64,000 bases of DNA from Formosa algae (GCF_001439665.1 NZ_LMAK01000067.1:170972-234971), one strand, 5' to 3'. Shown: positions 36,519 through 47,569, counted from the stretch's first letter. Notes: generated by a model not told the origin, from the sequence alone. Made by a program: numbers and translations.

Positions 36519-39068
36519 TTAAAAGTTAAGCTTAGCTCCAATACTAAACGTTCTACCTGCACCGTAATATACAAGAGCTGTGCTAGATGTAGAACCAGTA
36601 CCATCGTTAGCATCAGATACGTACTCTACATTAAAGATGTTGTTCATTCTTCCTAATAAACGTACATCGAATGGTCCCATATCAAAGTTGTGAGATAAAC
36701 CTAAATCGAATAATGAGTAAGCTGGAACTTTCCATGCATCTGGAGCACCTTCTGTACCTCTATCACTAGGGTCAAAATTTGCGTATAAGTTATCGTAGAA
36801 GTTATAATCTAACATTAAGTTAGTGTTTTCCATGATTTCATAGTTAGCACCTAAAGCAAAAGTTGTTTGAGCAGCATCACCAACATGTAAATCTTCAATA
36901 TATAAATCTACAGTTTGAATTAATTCTTGTTCTTCGTTATAAATTTCAACACCTTCTAGGTTGTTATCCCATCTCCAGTCTCCTAAAGACATCATACCTG
37001 TAAGTCTTAATTTATCTGTTGGTCTGTATGTGAAGTCAACTTCTATACCTTGGTGAATTGCATTTACCCCTAAAAGGTTAGCTGTTGCGTTTGTACCATC
37101 ACTTTCTGTATATGTATATGTTTCAGTTCTATCATTCCATGATGTTCTGTATAAGTTAATGTTAGCAGATAATTTTTGAGATCTGTAACCATAACCTAAT
37201 TCCATACTAAAGATTTTTTGGTTTTCAGCATCTGGGTTAATGTTTTCGTTATCGTAACCAATAAATACACCATCAAAACCAGCTGCTTTTTCGAAGTAAC
37301 CAATGTTAGCAAAAACATTGTGATTGTCTGTTAAGTTGTAATTTGCACCCCCTTTAGCCATATAACCAAAAAAGTCGTACCAGTCTGTTTCTTGATCTGG
37401 ATCGCTATCTAAATAGTTAAAGTAGTCGATACGCTTGTAAGATGTATTAGATCCTGAAAGTGATACGAAAGCAGAAAGATCATCTTTAGAATATTCTAAT
37501 TGACCGAAAACACCTAACCAGTTTACTAAACCATCATTATAGTAAGACCATTTATCTCCTACTTTGTAAGTTGCATTAGGGTTATTTACATCTGCATCAT
37601 CTGCATAAAACTGACCTCCTAATAAGTCTGTTACTTCAGAGAAGTGAATTCCTTTGTAAGTTCTTAAATCTACACCTCCAATTAATACGATATCTTCTGT
37701 AATTTGAGTATCTAAGGTAGATAATAAACCGTACCAGTTGTGGTCGTTACGAGACGCTCTTAAAATAGTTTCTGAACCATAAGCTCCTAGTGCTTCATTT
37801 TCGTCTACAATTTTATCGAAATCTATAGGACCATATAATCCAGTTCTGTAGTCACTAACACCATCTGTACCAAGACCGAATTTGTTAGTTCCAGAGTAAC
37901 CACCTCCACCACCAGATCCGAATGATGCGTATAATACTGTAGATAATGTTGTTTTATCTGAAATATCCCAATAGTGATTTAAAGATATTTGTGGTTTGTG
38001 GTAAAAGTTATCTTCTTGGTGAGTTACCTGACCATTTTTATAACCCCAGTCCGCGTTAAAACGTTTTCCGCTATCTGTTGCTCTATATGTAGAGATTAAT
38101 TGTCTGTTTTGTCTTTGTCCGTGACGTTGAGTCGCTCCAAAAGCAGTAAAAGCTAATTTGTGATCTTCACCAATTTGCTTAGAAATGTTTACGAAGTAAG
38201 ATACGGCGTTAAATTCTGTACCATCTACATATCCATTACCATCTGTTTTATAAGCAGAAACTGTAGCAGCAAAACCATTATCCATTAAACCTGTAGAATA
38301 TGTTGCTCCGAATTTTAAGTATCCATCGTTACCAATAGAAGTACCTACAGAACCACCTTCTTCAATATCAGTAGTTTTAGAGATAATGTTAATTGTACCT
38401 CCAATAGAAGGAACCGCTACTTTAGAAGCACCTAAACCACGTTGTACTTGCATAGAACTAGTTACGTCAGCAAGACCTGCCCAGTTACTCCAGTAAACAG
38501 CACCGTTTTCCATGTCGTTTACAGGTACACCATTAATCATAACAGCTACGTTGTCTGATTCAAAACCTCTTAAGTTAATACGACCATCACCAAAACCACC
38601 TCCGGATTTAGTTGCGTAAACTCCAGGCGTTGATTTTAAAATTTCTGGAAATTCTTGAGTTCCTAATTTTAATTCAATTTCTTCTGATCTAATTGTAGAA
38701 ACAGCAACAGGAGTTTTTCTGTCTACTGCTACAGAAGCAATAATTTGAACTTCATCTAACCCAAATTCGCTAGATTCTAAAACAATTTTACCTAAATCTA
38801 CATTCCCGTTTACAGGAATTTCTTTAGATAAATAACCGATGTAAGATACAACTATTACAGCATCTGTTTTACTTGTCTGTAAAGTAAACTTTCCATCGAA
38901 ATCACTTGAAACACCATTTTTAGTTCCTTTTTCCACGACGTTAACGCCAGGTAAAGGCAAGTTGGAATCAGGATCTACTGTAGTTCCTGTAACAATACTT
39001 TGAGCGAAAGACACAGTACTACAGACCATGATAATTGCAAAAAATAAGTTTTTTGAAATGTTCTTCAT
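36519..39068 (-). CDS. TonB-dependent receptor with carboxypeptidase-like domain
   Basis: An 849-residue outer-membrane transporter. Signal peptide (VSFAQ near residue 23), carboxypeptidase-like regulatory domain (about 25-105, VTGTTVDPDSNLPLPGVNV), plug (about 120-235, with STPGVYATKSGGG, RINLRGFESDNVAVMINGV) and barrel ending in FSIGAKLNF. Barrel loops are rich in Tyr, Asp and Gly. It precedes a repeat-rich lipoprotein by 11 bases. The substrate is unknown: there is no siderophore, sugar or vitamin gene next to it. A -7-like TATTTTTG lies at 39106-39099. Confidence 0.92.
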   Translation of the reverse strand: MKNISKNLFFAIIMVCSTVSFAQSIVTGTTVDPDSNLPLPGVNVVEKGTKNGVSSDFDGKFTLQTSKTDAVIVVSYIGYLSKEIPVNGNVDLGKIVLESSEFGLDEVQIIASVAVDRKTPVAVSTIRSEEIELKLGTQEFPEILKSTPGVYATKSGGGFGDGRINLRGFESDNVAVMINGVPVNDMENGAVYWSNWAGLADVTSSMQVQRGLGASKVAVPSIGGTINIISKTTDIEEGGSVGTSIGNDGYLKFGATYSTGLMDNGFAATVSAYKTDGNGYVDGTEFNAVSYFVNISKQIGEDHKLAFTAFGATQRHGQRQNRQLISTYRATDSGKRFNADWGYKNGQVTHQEDNFYHKPQISLNHYWDISDKTTLSTVLYASFGSGGGGGYSGTNKFGLGTDGVSDYRTGLYGPIDFDKIVDENEALGAYGSETILRASRNDHNWYGLLSTLDTQITEDIVLIGGVDLRTYKGIHFSEVTDLLGGQFYADDADVNNPNATYKVGDKWSYYNDGLVNWLGVFGQLEYSKDDLSAFVSLSGSNTSYKRIDYFNYLDSDPDQETDWYDFFGYMAKGGANYNLTDNHNVFANIGYFEKAAGFDGVFIGYDNENINPDAENQKIFSMELGYGYRSQKLSANINLYRTSWNDRTETYTYTESDGTNATANLLGVNAIHQGIEVDFTYRPTDKLRLTGMMSLGDWRWDNNLEGVEIYNEEQELIQTVDLYIEDLHVGDAAQTTFALGANYEIMENTNLMLDYNFYDNLYANFDPSDRGTEGAPDAWKVPAYSLFDLGLSHNFDMGPFDVRLLGRMNNIFNVEYVSDANDGTGSTSSTALVYYGAGRTFSIGAKLNF

Positions 39069-39098
39069 TTTTGTTATTTGAGATTAATTTTACATGTG

Positions 39099-39106
39099 CA
39101 AAAATA
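39099..39106 (-). promoter_or_regulatory. Possible -7 element of the TonB receptor operon
   Basis: TATTTTTG on the minus strand, 31 bases before the receptor ATG; no TTG at the expected -33 position. Confidence 0.35.
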
Positions 39107-39227
39107 GACCTATTTACTAATCTATTATTACGTAAATGTTAAGGTTTTTAACAGAATGCAATGTACTGATAATCTAACAAATAAAAAAAACGAAGAACTT
39201 TTGGAAGAAAATTTGCGTCTTTACAAT

Positions 39228-40874
39228 TTATTGACGCTCTTTTTTATAATAATTTAAAAGATTAAGAGTAGAGCTGTCATGTTCGTAATTTTCGACATCA
39301 TCAAACTCTTTTAAAATTTTATTAGCAAGCTGTTTTCCTAGCTCTACACCCCACTGATCGTAGCTAAAAATGTTCCAAATCACTCCTTGCACAAAGATTT
39401 TATGCTCGTACATAGCAATTAACTTCCCTAAACTTGCTGGTGTAAGCTTCTTTATAAATATAGTATTTGTAGGTTTATTCCCCTCAAATACTTTAAACGG
39501 AAGTAATTTAGCTTGCTCTGTTTCAGATAAATTTTGCGATGCCATTTCTGCTAAAACCTCAGCTTTCGTTTTTCCATTAAGCAAAGCTTCTGGTTGCGCT
39601 AAGAAATTAGACATTAATTTATCTTGATGATCTGCATTACCATGTAAAGATTCTGCATACCCAATAAAATCTGCTGGAATTAATTTTGTTCCTTGGTGAA
39701 TTAACTGAAAAAAGGCGTGTTGTGAGTTTGTTCCTGGTTCTCCCCATATTAAGGTACCTGTTTGGTAATTTACACGATCTCCATTTCGGTCTACGCTTTT
39801 ACCATTACTTTCCATAATCCCTTGCTGAAGATAGGTAGCGAATTGTGTTAAATATTGGCTATACCCTATTACAGCTTCACTCTCTGCTTTAAAGAAGTTG
39901 TTATACCACACACTAATTAAAGCTAAAACAACAGGGATATTTTTATCGAAATCTGTAGTTTTAAAATGCTCGTCCATATCGTGAGCTCCTTCTAATAAAC
40001 TTTCAAAGTTTTTATAACCTACGGCTAAACTAATGGTTAAGCCTACAGCACTCCATAAGGAAAAACGTCCTCCAACCCAGTTCCACATAGGAAAAATGTT
40101 AGCTTCGTTAATTCCGAACTCTTTTACTTTTTCAATATTAGTAGAAACAGCTACAAAATGACTCGCAACAGCATCTTGATTTGCATGCTCTAAAAACCAA
40201 GCGCGTAATGTATTTGCATTAGATAATGTTTCTTGAGTTGTAAAGGTTTTAGAGACCACAACAAACAATGTTGTTTCTGGATCTAACACTTTAATAACTT
40301 CGTTAACATGATCTCCATCTACATTACTTACAAAATGTGTAGTTAAATGGTTTTTGTAAAACTGTAAAGATTCTACCACCATGGCTGGACCAAGATCAGA
40401 ACCACCAATTCCAATGTTTACAACATCTGTAAATGGTTTCCCTGTAAATCCTTTTAATTCGCCACTAACGACTTTATTTGTAAACGCCTCTATTTCTCCT
40501 TTTACACGATATATTTCCGGCATTACATCTTCGCCATCTACCATAACTTTGGCAGATTTTGGAGCTCTTAAAGCCGTATGTAATACTTCTCTTCCTTCTG
40601 TTTCATTAATAACATCTCCAGAAAAATAACCTACCATAGCATCTTTTAACTTCACCTCATCTGCTAATTGAAGCAAATATTTCATGGTTTCTTCTGTCAG
40701 TCTATTTTTTGAAAAGTCTACATAAAAGTCGTCCCAGATAATGGTGTTTTTACTTGCGCGATCAGGATCGTTAGCAAATAATTCTTTCATGTGTGTATTT
40801 TGGATGTCTTCAAAATGTTTTTGAAGATTTTTCCATGCATTTGTTGTTGTTGGGTTAATTGTTGGTAAGGCCAT
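39228..40874 (-). CDS. pgi: Glucose-6-phosphate isomerase
   Basis: Interconverts glucose 6-phosphate and fructose 6-phosphate in the cytoplasm. At 548 residues it is the long bacterial/eukaryotic type. Family signatures are visible: [12 protein letters not shown] for sugar-phosphate binding, [26 protein letters not shown] and the C-terminal signature near [17 protein letters not shown]. The ATG starts 2 bases after the stop of the M23 peptidase gene, so it is co-transcribed and perhaps coupled to it. Confidence 0.98.
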   Translation of the reverse strand: MALPTINPTTTNAWKNLQKHFEDIQNTHMKELFANDPDRASKNTIIWDDFYVDFSKNRLTEETMKYLLQLADEVKLKDAMVGYFSGDVINETEGREVLHTALRAPKSAKVMVDGEDVMPEIYRVKGEIEAFTNKVVSGELKGFTGKPFTDVVNIGIGGSDLGPAMVVESLQFYKNHLTTHFVSNVDGDHVNEVIKVLDPETTLFVVVSKTFTTQETLSNANTLRAWFLEHANQDAVASHFVAVSTNIEKVKEFGINEANIFPMWNWVGGRFSLWSAVGLTISLAVGYKNFESLLEGAHDMDEHFKTTDFDKNIPVVLALISVWYNNFFKAESEAVIGYSQYLTQFATYLQQGIMESNGKSVDRNGDRVNYQTGTLIWGEPGTNSQHAFFQLIHQGTKLIPADFIGYAESLHGNADHQDKLMSNFLAQPEALLNGKTKAEVLAEMASQNLSETEQAKLLPFKVFEGNKPTNTIFIKKLTPASLGKLIAMYEHKIFVQGVIWNIFSYDQWGVELGKQLANKILKEFDDVENYEHDSSTLNLLNYYKKERQ

Positions 40875-40876
40875 AG

Positions 40877-42175
40877 TTAATATGCTTGTGTTATTAAATT
40901 TTGCTCTTCTTGTAGTTTATTATCTTCAGAGAACTTTATTGCGTCCATTTGGATTTTAATAGGCTTAATATACTTTAAATATTTCTCTTTTAAGTCTTCA
41001 GAAATAGGTTCTGCAGCTGGTAATTTTTGTTTAAAAGGATCTACTTGTTCTCCATTTTTCCAGAAACGGTAACACACATGCGGACCAGAGGTATTTCCTG
41101 TCATTCCAACCCAACCAATAACATCTCCTTGTTTTACAAAATCTCCAACTTTAACTTTTCGTTTTTGCATATGGAGATACTGTGTTTCGTAAACTTTATT
41201 ATGACGAATTTTCACATAATTACCGTTTCCTCCAGTGTAACTTGATTTAGTAACTTTACCGTTTGCTGTCGCTACAATTGGTGTTCCTATATTAGCAGCG
41301 AAATCCGTTCCTTTATGCGGGCGCACTCTGTTTCCATATAAAGCAATACGCCTGTTTAAATTAAAACGAGACGAAATACGCTTATACTCTACTGGTGCTT
41401 TTAAGAAGGCACGACGTAATGTTTTAGCCTGATCGTTATAAAAATCTGTAGTACCAAGAACGGTATCTGTTTCAAATTCGAAAGCGTAAAACGGTTCAGT
41501 GTTATGCTCAAAATAAGCGGCTTTAATTTTATCTATTCCGGCGTAAATGGTATCGTCTATATATTTATCTGTGTAAATAACTTTAAAACGATCGCCTTTT
41601 TGAAGTCTTGTAAAATCTATAGTCCACGCGTAAATGTCTGACATTTTATAAGCTAAAATTAAACTTAGACCATCATCGGCTAAAGTTTGAGAAATATTAC
41701 TGTTAATAATTCCAGAATATTCCTTTTCTACATACTTAATAGGTTTTCTACTGGTATAAGCATGAATACTATCTTGAAAATTCACAACAACATATTCTTC
41801 TTTGTTTGGCTGATAAATGAAACATTTTGGAGTCTCTAAAGAATCTTTAGCACACAATAAGGTATATGGTTTACCGATTTGAATTTTTCTAATATCGAAA
41901 CTGTCTTTTGCTTTTTCTGCAATTTGATAAATTTTAGAAAATCCTATATTGTTTCGTTCTAAAATATGTCCAAAACTATCTCCGGATTGTACGGTGTCAC
42001 GTTTTACAATATATTCGTTTAAATTAAAACCAAATTCATAGACATCGGGAATAACGATCTCTTTTTCTGCGACAGCTAAATCTGTTTCTAATTGTTGTTT
42101 AGACTCATCTTTACAACTTGTTAAACCTAGTGCTGCTGTGAACATAATGACACAACCTTTCACCAATCTTCTCAT
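40877..42175 (-). CDS. M23 peptidoglycan endopeptidase, lipoprotein
   Basis: Cell-envelope hydrolase that cuts peptidoglycan cross-links. From the start at 42175 (MRRLVKG) the 432-residue product has a lipoprotein signal ending in LGLTSC (Cys21); the open frame runs back to 42250, but this would bury the signal. An OapA/LysM-like domain (about 55-110) is followed by the LytM/M23 domain with zinc ligands H287 and D291 (RPHKGTDF), H335 (QYLHM) and H366 (GPHVCYRF). All catalytic residues are present. It precedes pgi by 2 bases. Confidence 0.93.
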   Translation of the reverse strand: MRRLVKGCVIMFTAALGLTSCKDESKQQLETDLAVAEKEIVIPDVYEFGFNLNEYIVKRDTVQSGDSFGHILERNNIGFSKIYQIAEKAKDSFDIRKIQIGKPYTLLCAKDSLETPKCFIYQPNKEEYVVVNFQDSIHAYTSRKPIKYVEKEYSGIINSNISQTLADDGLSLILAYKMSDIYAWTIDFTRLQKGDRFKVIYTDKYIDDTIYAGIDKIKAAYFEHNTEPFYAFEFETDTVLGTTDFYNDQAKTLRRAFLKAPVEYKRISSRFNLNRRIALYGNRVRPHKGTDFAANIGTPIVATANGKVTKSSYTGGNGNYVKIRHNKVYETQYLHMQKRKVKVGDFVKQGDVIGWVGMTGNTSGPHVCYRFWKNGEQVDPFKQKLPAAEPISEDLKEKYLKYIKPIKIQMDAIKFSEDNKLQEEQNLITQAY

Positions 42176-42456
42176 TTTTGTTTGGTCCATAAAATCTGGA
42201 AAAGTATTTTCTTTTATTTTTTTTATTGATATGACGCTATTACACATCAAAACATCAGGCTATTCCTAACGTAAATTATCCTATAACAAACACAGATAAT
42301 AGCAAAAATGTTGCACAAAGATTATGCCTATTTAGGAATTCTGCTAAATTAATAAATTAGTTGTGGTTACACAGTCCAAAACTGTTAATAAATATAGGGA
42401 AACAACTAATATTCTTATTTATTTTCCTGCAGATAAACAGAATTTAAAAGCATTTA

Positions 42457-43257
42457 CTAATCCATAATAATATTAAATGGATGTATAAGTCCTTTAAAAG
42501 CCAATAAATCTGCTCTTAAAGATCCAACTGCTAAGTCTGCTTGTACCCGTAATGGTAATTTATTTTTATCGTTAGAGACCCAAAGCGTTAAACTTTCTTC
42601 TTCTTTAAACACACGGCCTGCCATAACATATGGTCTAAATTTTAAGGTTGCTACTTTACCAAATTCTGTTTCAATAACATCTTCTCCCAAATATTTTAAT
42701 TTGAAGGCGTAGTTCTCTTCATCAAAAAACATATCGATAAGAACCTCATCATTTTTCTTAAGGCCTTTTATATCTAATTTATTACGTAAATAATAAAAAG
42801 TAGAGACCATGTCCTGAACATCAGGCTTAGTTGCTAAGGTTTTTTGGGCATTCTTCTTTTTGTTATGTACATGAGCTAAACGCTGAGATTGATCGAACTC
42901 TATTTCTATGTTTTTTATATGCCCACCTTCATCAATTTTTCTAATAAATTTATATGGCAAATAGCGCTCTTTATCTATAAACGTTTCATAACGATCTTCA
43001 ACTTTAAAAAACCATTTTATTGGTCCTGTTGTCCAGCCTTTTCCTATAATATGATATACAGGCGTTCCTTTATAGTTATTATCTTTTACTTCTATTGTAG
43101 CATATCCGGCTTTAAAAAAACCGCTGTAACTCATTTCAAATTTAAACCATTCTCCTGCATCAAAAGCACTCTCGCTCTGCGCTTCTAGGTTAAAAGACAC
43201 AGCACTAATTAAAACTAAAAAGAGAAACATTTTTTTCATACGCTTTTTAAATTGCAA
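42457..43257 (-). CDS. DUF3108 envelope protein
   Basis: A 266-residue protein with an N-terminal signal peptide (LISAVSFNLEAQ), exported to the periplasm. The mature domain is DUF3108, a beta-rich fold with GEWFKFEMSYSGFFKAGYATIEV at its start and LTLWVSNDKNKLPLRVQADL near its end. These resemble LolA/LolB-like lipid-binding sheets, so a role in outer-membrane lipid or lipoprotein handling is possible but unproven. Monocistronic, with a well-formed promoter upstream. Confidence 0.87.
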   Translation of the reverse strand: MQFKKRMKKMFLFLVLISAVSFNLEAQSESAFDAGEWFKFEMSYSGFFKAGYATIEVKDNNYKGTPVYHIIGKGWTTGPIKWFFKVEDRYETFIDKERYLPYKFIRKIDEGGHIKNIEIEFDQSQRLAHVHNKKKNAQKTLATKPDVQDMVSTFYYLRNKLDIKGLKKNDEVLIDMFFDEENYAFKLKYLGEDVIETEFGKVATLKFRPYVMAGRVFKEEESLTLWVSNDKNKLPLRVQADLAVGSLRADLLAFKGLIHPFNIIMD

Positions 43258-43313
43258 CTAAAGGATTTAATTATTTTAGTTGATATTAAACCACTTTATA
43301 ACAATTTCTATTC

Positions 43314-43344
43314 CAAATGTATTAAAAGAAAAAATCTCTATCAA
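43314..43344 (-). promoter_or_regulatory. Promoter of the DUF3108 gene, Bacteroidota type
   Basis: On the minus strand TACATTTG (43321-43314) is preceded 20 bases upstream by TTTTG (TTG at 43344-43342). Both boxes and their spacing match the consensus also seen in front of sdhC. The leader would be about 50 bases. Confidence 0.55.
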
Positions 43345-43427
43345 AATTTATAATCATGTTTTCGTTTTTAAATTATTATGAACATGTTAAACTTACACTT
43401 TTAACTGGTAATTAAGATGTTAAATAA

Positions 43428-45659
43428 TTAGAACCAAAATCCTATATTTAAAAACCAAACACTTTCTTTTGTTTCTGGAGAAAACGAATATGTAGCTTCT
43501 ATAGGCCCCAAAAAAGAATCCCAACCATAGCCAAGTGCGTAACCAGTATAATCTGGAGAAGTAAGCCATTCGCCTGAAGAAAAAAGATTATTTTCTATGT
43601 TTGCTAAGTTAGCAGATGCAGTAAGATGATGCTTCAGAGCAAACTCATAATCTATTTTAAAGGTGCTTTTCACAAAAGCATCTCCAGACACAGACAACCA
43701 ATCGTAACCATAAAATGATTTAAAATTGTTAATTAAGTTCCCCCCATACCCTCCTAAAGTAAAGTTTAAAAATGGACTTTCATTTCCGCCAATACTAAAT
43801 CCGCCTTCTGCTAAAAGCGAAGCTGAAAATTTATTACTCAATTTAAAGGCGTAACCAATATCTGCTTTTGCTATAGAAAACTGATCAAAATCTGTAGTAT
43901 TAGATGTTGCATAAAAATACCAATGAAAATCTGCATTAAAATACACTCCATTTTTAGGAAAATATTTATTGTCGTAAGAATCGTAATTCACTTTTGCGAA
44001 CCCACTATAATAACTACGATTCTCAAAAGTACTTTCAGAAGATTCCGGAGTATCTGTAATGGTTTCTGAAGAAATATTTAAATATTTATGTTCTGCTCCA
44101 AAACTAAGTGCCATATCATTTACAAACTGCGTTTGAATATAAAATTGATTTGTAATATCTCTTAACTCTATATCAATTTTATTAAGATCTGAATCCTCAT
44201 CTCGTAATAAAATATCTGCAGAAACATTTCTGTTAAATTGATTAAATCGAGACCGTACTCCAATACTCCAATAGAATCCTTTATCAATATAATATTCGAA
44301 ATTATAACGTAAATTATCACCTAAAACAAGATCAAAAGACATGACATCGTTATTCGTTAAAAGTCGTTTTGTAGTTACATTTACCAAAGCGGCACTTTTA
44401 TATAAATCGTCGTAATGCAATGCTAGTTTTAAGGCTGTTTTCTTTGTGGTTTCTTTTACATGCGTAATTAAATCGTAACCTGGCTTATTTTTAGAAGGTC
44501 TTAAATCGTAAGTAAAATTATCGAAGTTACTTGTAGCAATTAAGTTATTTACACCACTAGAAAAATCGCTATACTTCACTTTACTATTGCTTTTTAATTT
44601 CAGTTTCCCTAGAATATAAGCACGTGTATATGTTTCATTTCCATGAATTTGAATGCCGTTAATAGAAATAGAATCTAAATGTTTTATTAAAGGCTGCTGT
44701 TTCCGGTGCGTGTGTTGTTTACTCACTACATCTTCTAGAGCTTCTATATTTTTATTGGCGGCTAAAACGCCATTTTTAATAATGTCTTCGCCTTGATCGA
44801 AAGAAATAACGTTAAAATTTGTAATATCTGGTTTAATATAGATGTCTGTTTTTTCTATTTTCTTGACCATATCACTCAGCGTCTTATAATTCTGAATTTG
44901 ATATAAGATTTCTGTAGCCGATTTTAAATCTTTACTCTTAGATAATGCATCTTGAACATCTACACCAATAATTAAATCGACACCTTTGGCTTTCATTTCA
45001 TCTAAAGGATAATTATTTACAACGCCACCGTCAATATACACACCGTCGTCTATAGTTACAGGTTGAAATAATGTTGGTAAAGCACCACTTGCCATTACAG
45101 CTTGTGCTAAATTCCCTTTATCTAAAAGTACCGCTTGTCCGGTTTCCATATTTGTAGTCATACAGAAAAACGGAATGGGTAATTCGTTAAAATCGGATAT
45201 ATTTTTTACATGTAATGTGAGTTCAGACAATAAGTTGAAGGTGTTTTGTCCGCGAGATAAAGCCGTTGGCAAACGTAATTTAAATCCATCGAACGGCAAG
45301 GTTAAGGCATAACGTTCAGAGTTCTCTCGCTCGTAATAGGTTTTAGCTTGGCGTGGAATATTATCGATAATAATATTATCAAAATTTACAGATTTAAAAA
45401 TAGAGTCTATTTCTTTCCCGCTATAACCCGAAGCATAAAGCGAGCCAACAATAGCTCCCATACTTGTTCCAGAGACATAATCTATACGCACTCCCAAACT
45501 ATCTATAACTTTAAGCACTCCAATATGTGCTAAACCTTTAGCACCACCACCACTTAATACAAGTCCAACTTTTAAGTCGTTAGTACGCCTGTCTTTTTGT
45601 TCTTGAGCCCGAACAAAAACACTCATTAAAAAAATACTTAAAAGTAAAATTACGCGCAT
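43428..45659 (-). CDS. Patatin-like phospholipase with POTRA-like region and beta-barrel
   Basis: A 743-residue protein from the start at 45659 (MRVILLLS), with a signal peptide ending near VRAQ. The open frame runs back to 45713, overlapping uvrC, but the extra residues precede a normal signal. The patatin domain (about 30-310) has the oxyanion loop GGGAKGLAH, the nucleophile in GTSMGA and the aspartate in DGGVVNNYP. A POTRA-like segment (about 330-420) and a surface-antigen-type barrel (to GFWF) follow. The design matches PlpD-like or RssA/BamA-type secreted phospholipases. It lies 4 bases downstream of uvrC. Confidence 0.92.
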   Translation of the reverse strand: MRVILLLSIFLMSVFVRAQEQKDRRTNDLKVGLVLSGGGAKGLAHIGVLKVIDSLGVRIDYVSGTSMGAIVGSLYASGYSGKEIDSIFKSVNFDNIIIDNIPRQAKTYYERENSERYALTLPFDGFKLRLPTALSRGQNTFNLLSELTLHVKNISDFNELPIPFFCMTTNMETGQAVLLDKGNLAQAVMASGALPTLFQPVTIDDGVYIDGGVVNNYPLDEMKAKGVDLIIGVDVQDALSKSKDLKSATEILYQIQNYKTLSDMVKKIEKTDIYIKPDITNFNVISFDQGEDIIKNGVLAANKNIEALEDVVSKQHTHRKQQPLIKHLDSISINGIQIHGNETYTRAYILGKLKLKSNSKVKYSDFSSGVNNLIATSNFDNFTYDLRPSKNKPGYDLITHVKETTKKTALKLALHYDDLYKSAALVNVTTKRLLTNNDVMSFDLVLGDNLRYNFEYYIDKGFYWSIGVRSRFNQFNRNVSADILLRDEDSDLNKIDIELRDITNQFYIQTQFVNDMALSFGAEHKYLNISSETITDTPESSESTFENRSYYSGFAKVNYDSYDNKYFPKNGVYFNADFHWYFYATSNTTDFDQFSIAKADIGYAFKLSNKFSASLLAEGGFSIGGNESPFLNFTLGGYGGNLINNFKSFYGYDWLSVSGDAFVKSTFKIDYEFALKHHLTASANLANIENNLFSSGEWLTSPDYTGYALGYGWDSFLGPIEATYSFSPETKESVWFLNIGFWF

Positions 45660-45663
45660 GTAA

Positions 45664-47457
45664 TTATGAGTTGTGATAATGGTTATATATTTTATTTGCT
45701 CTAGAAAATCCAACTACGGCTTCTAAATCTTTTAATGGTGCATTAGATATACGTTTTACCGATTTAAAATGACTTAATAATTCTACAATAGTTTTTTCTC
45801 CAATCCCCGGAATGGTTTCTAACTCTGTATTTAAAGCACTTTTACTTCGTCTATTTCTATGATGCTCTATCCCAAATCTATGTGCTTCGTTACGCAATTG
45901 CTGAATAATTTTCAGGGTTTCGCTTTTCTTATCTAAATACAATGGAATTGGATCGTCGGGATAAAACAGTTCTTCTAAACGTTTTGCAATTCCGATTATT
46001 GCAATTTTTCCGCGTAAACCTAAATCTTGTAATGCTTTTAATGCTGAAGACAACTGCCCTTTACCTCCATCTATAATAATAAGTTGTGGTAACGGCTGCT
46101 CTTCTTCTACCAAACGCTTATACCGTCTAAACACGACTTCTTCCATAGAAGCAAAATCATCTGGACCTTCAACAGTTTTTATATTAAAATGTCTATAATC
46201 TTTTTTACTAGGTTTTCCATCTTTAAACACCACACAAGCCGCCACTGGATGTGTCCCCTGAATATTCGAATTATCAAAACATTCTATATGTCTTGGTTCT
46301 ACATGCAAACGCAAATCGGTTTTCATTTGCGCCATTATACGCGTTACATGCCTATCCGGATCGGTAATTTTAATTTGTTTAAAACGCTCCATTCGGTAAT
46401 ACTTTGCATTACGTAGGGACAAATCTAAAATACGTTTTTTGTCGCCTAATTGTGGCACGGTAACTCGAACTTCTTCACCTAAATTCACTTTAAAAGGTAC
46501 ATATATTTCTTTTGAATTAGAATGAAAACGCTGACGAATTTCTGTTATTGCTAATTCTAATAAATGTTTATCTGTTTCATCTAGTTTTTTCTTAACCTCG
46601 AGCGTATGAGACCGAATAATAGATCCGTAAGAAATCTGAAGAAAATTAATATATCCAAAGCTTTCATCGCTCATAATAGAAAACACATCTACATTGCTAA
46701 TTTTAGGATTAATAATTGTAGATTTTGCTTGATAGTTTTCTAAAACTTCAATTTTGTCTTTGACTTTCTGAGCCGCTTCAAAATTTAAATCGGCAGCTAA
46801 GTGTTTCATCTGATTTTTAAACTGAGACAAAGAATCTTTAAAATTTCCTTTTAAAATCTCGCGAATAGCAATAATATTTTTATCGTATTCTTCAACCGAT
46901 TCGAAATCTTCGCAAGGCCCTTTACAATTTCCTAAATGATATTCTAAACAAACTTTATATTTACCCGATTCTATTTTAGCTTCAGACAAATCGTAATTAC
47001 ACGTTCTTAACGGATACACGCCTTTTATTAAATCTAAAAGGGTATGAATGGTTTTAAAATTTGTGTATGGCCCAAAATATTCAGAGCCATCTTTTATCAC
47101 TCTTCGGGTAGAAAACACTCTAGGAAAACGTTCTTTTTTAATACAAATCCACGGATATGTTTTATCGTCTTTAAGCAGAACATTATACCGTGGCTGATGT
47201 TTTTTAATAAGATTATTTTCCAACAACAACGCATCGGTTTCTGTCTCGACTACAATATGCTTAATTTCTACAATCTTTTTTACAAGGACTCTAGTCTTTC
47301 CGCTATCGTGATTTTTGGTAAAATAAGACGACACACGCTTTTTTAAGTTTTTGGCTTTTCCCACGTAAATAATGGCACCATTCGCATCAAAATATTGGTA
47401 CACACCTGGCGAACTAGGTAAGGTTTTTAACTTAAGTTGTAAAGCGGTTTCATCCAT
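45664..47457 (-). CDS. uvrC: Excinuclease ABC subunit C
   Basis: Makes both incisions in nucleotide excision repair. GIY-YIG domain at about residues 12-95 (GVYQYFD..IIYVGKAKNLKKR), a cysteine-rich stretch (CNYDL..CLEYHLGNCKGPC), UVR motif about 200-235, the RNase H-like incision domain (ECFDNSNIQGTHPVAACVVFKDG, IIIDGGKGQLSSA) and a C-terminal helix-hairpin-helix (ETIPGIGEKTIVELLSHF). The 597-residue length is normal. Divergent from the RimB-like gene. Shares an operon with the patatin gene. Confidence 0.98.
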   Translation of the reverse strand: MDETALQLKLKTLPSSPGVYQYFDANGAIIYVGKAKNLKKRVSSYFTKNHDSGKTRVLVKKIVEIKHIVVETETDALLLENNLIKKHQPRYNVLLKDDKTYPWICIKKERFPRVFSTRRVIKDGSEYFGPYTNFKTIHTLLDLIKGVYPLRTCNYDLSEAKIESGKYKVCLEYHLGNCKGPCEDFESVEEYDKNIIAIREILKGNFKDSLSQFKNQMKHLAADLNFEAAQKVKDKIEVLENYQAKSTIINPKISNVDVFSIMSDESFGYINFLQISYGSIIRSHTLEVKKKLDETDKHLLELAITEIRQRFHSNSKEIYVPFKVNLGEEVRVTVPQLGDKKRILDLSLRNAKYYRMERFKQIKITDPDRHVTRIMAQMKTDLRLHVEPRHIECFDNSNIQGTHPVAACVVFKDGKPSKKDYRHFNIKTVEGPDDFASMEEVVFRRYKRLVEEEQPLPQLIIIDGGKGQLSSALKALQDLGLRGKIAIIGIAKRLEELFYPDDPIPLYLDKKSETLKIIQQLRNEAHRFGIEHHRNRRSKSALNTELETIPGIGEKTIVELLSHFKSVKRISNAPLKDLEAVVGFSRANKIYNHYHNS

Positions 47458-47569
47458 AAATCAAATATACTATAACAATATTAAAACCCATTTTCATTGT
47501 ATAAATTTTAGCATATTATATGGTACTTTTTATTCAACATTAAATATCTTTCGCCCTTTTAACACCAAC

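Noticed and set aside
47372..47569. N-terminal extension of the RimB-like protein
   Set aside because: Would overlap the start of uvrC on the other strand; the residues are unlike the family, which begins at the ATG at 47570.
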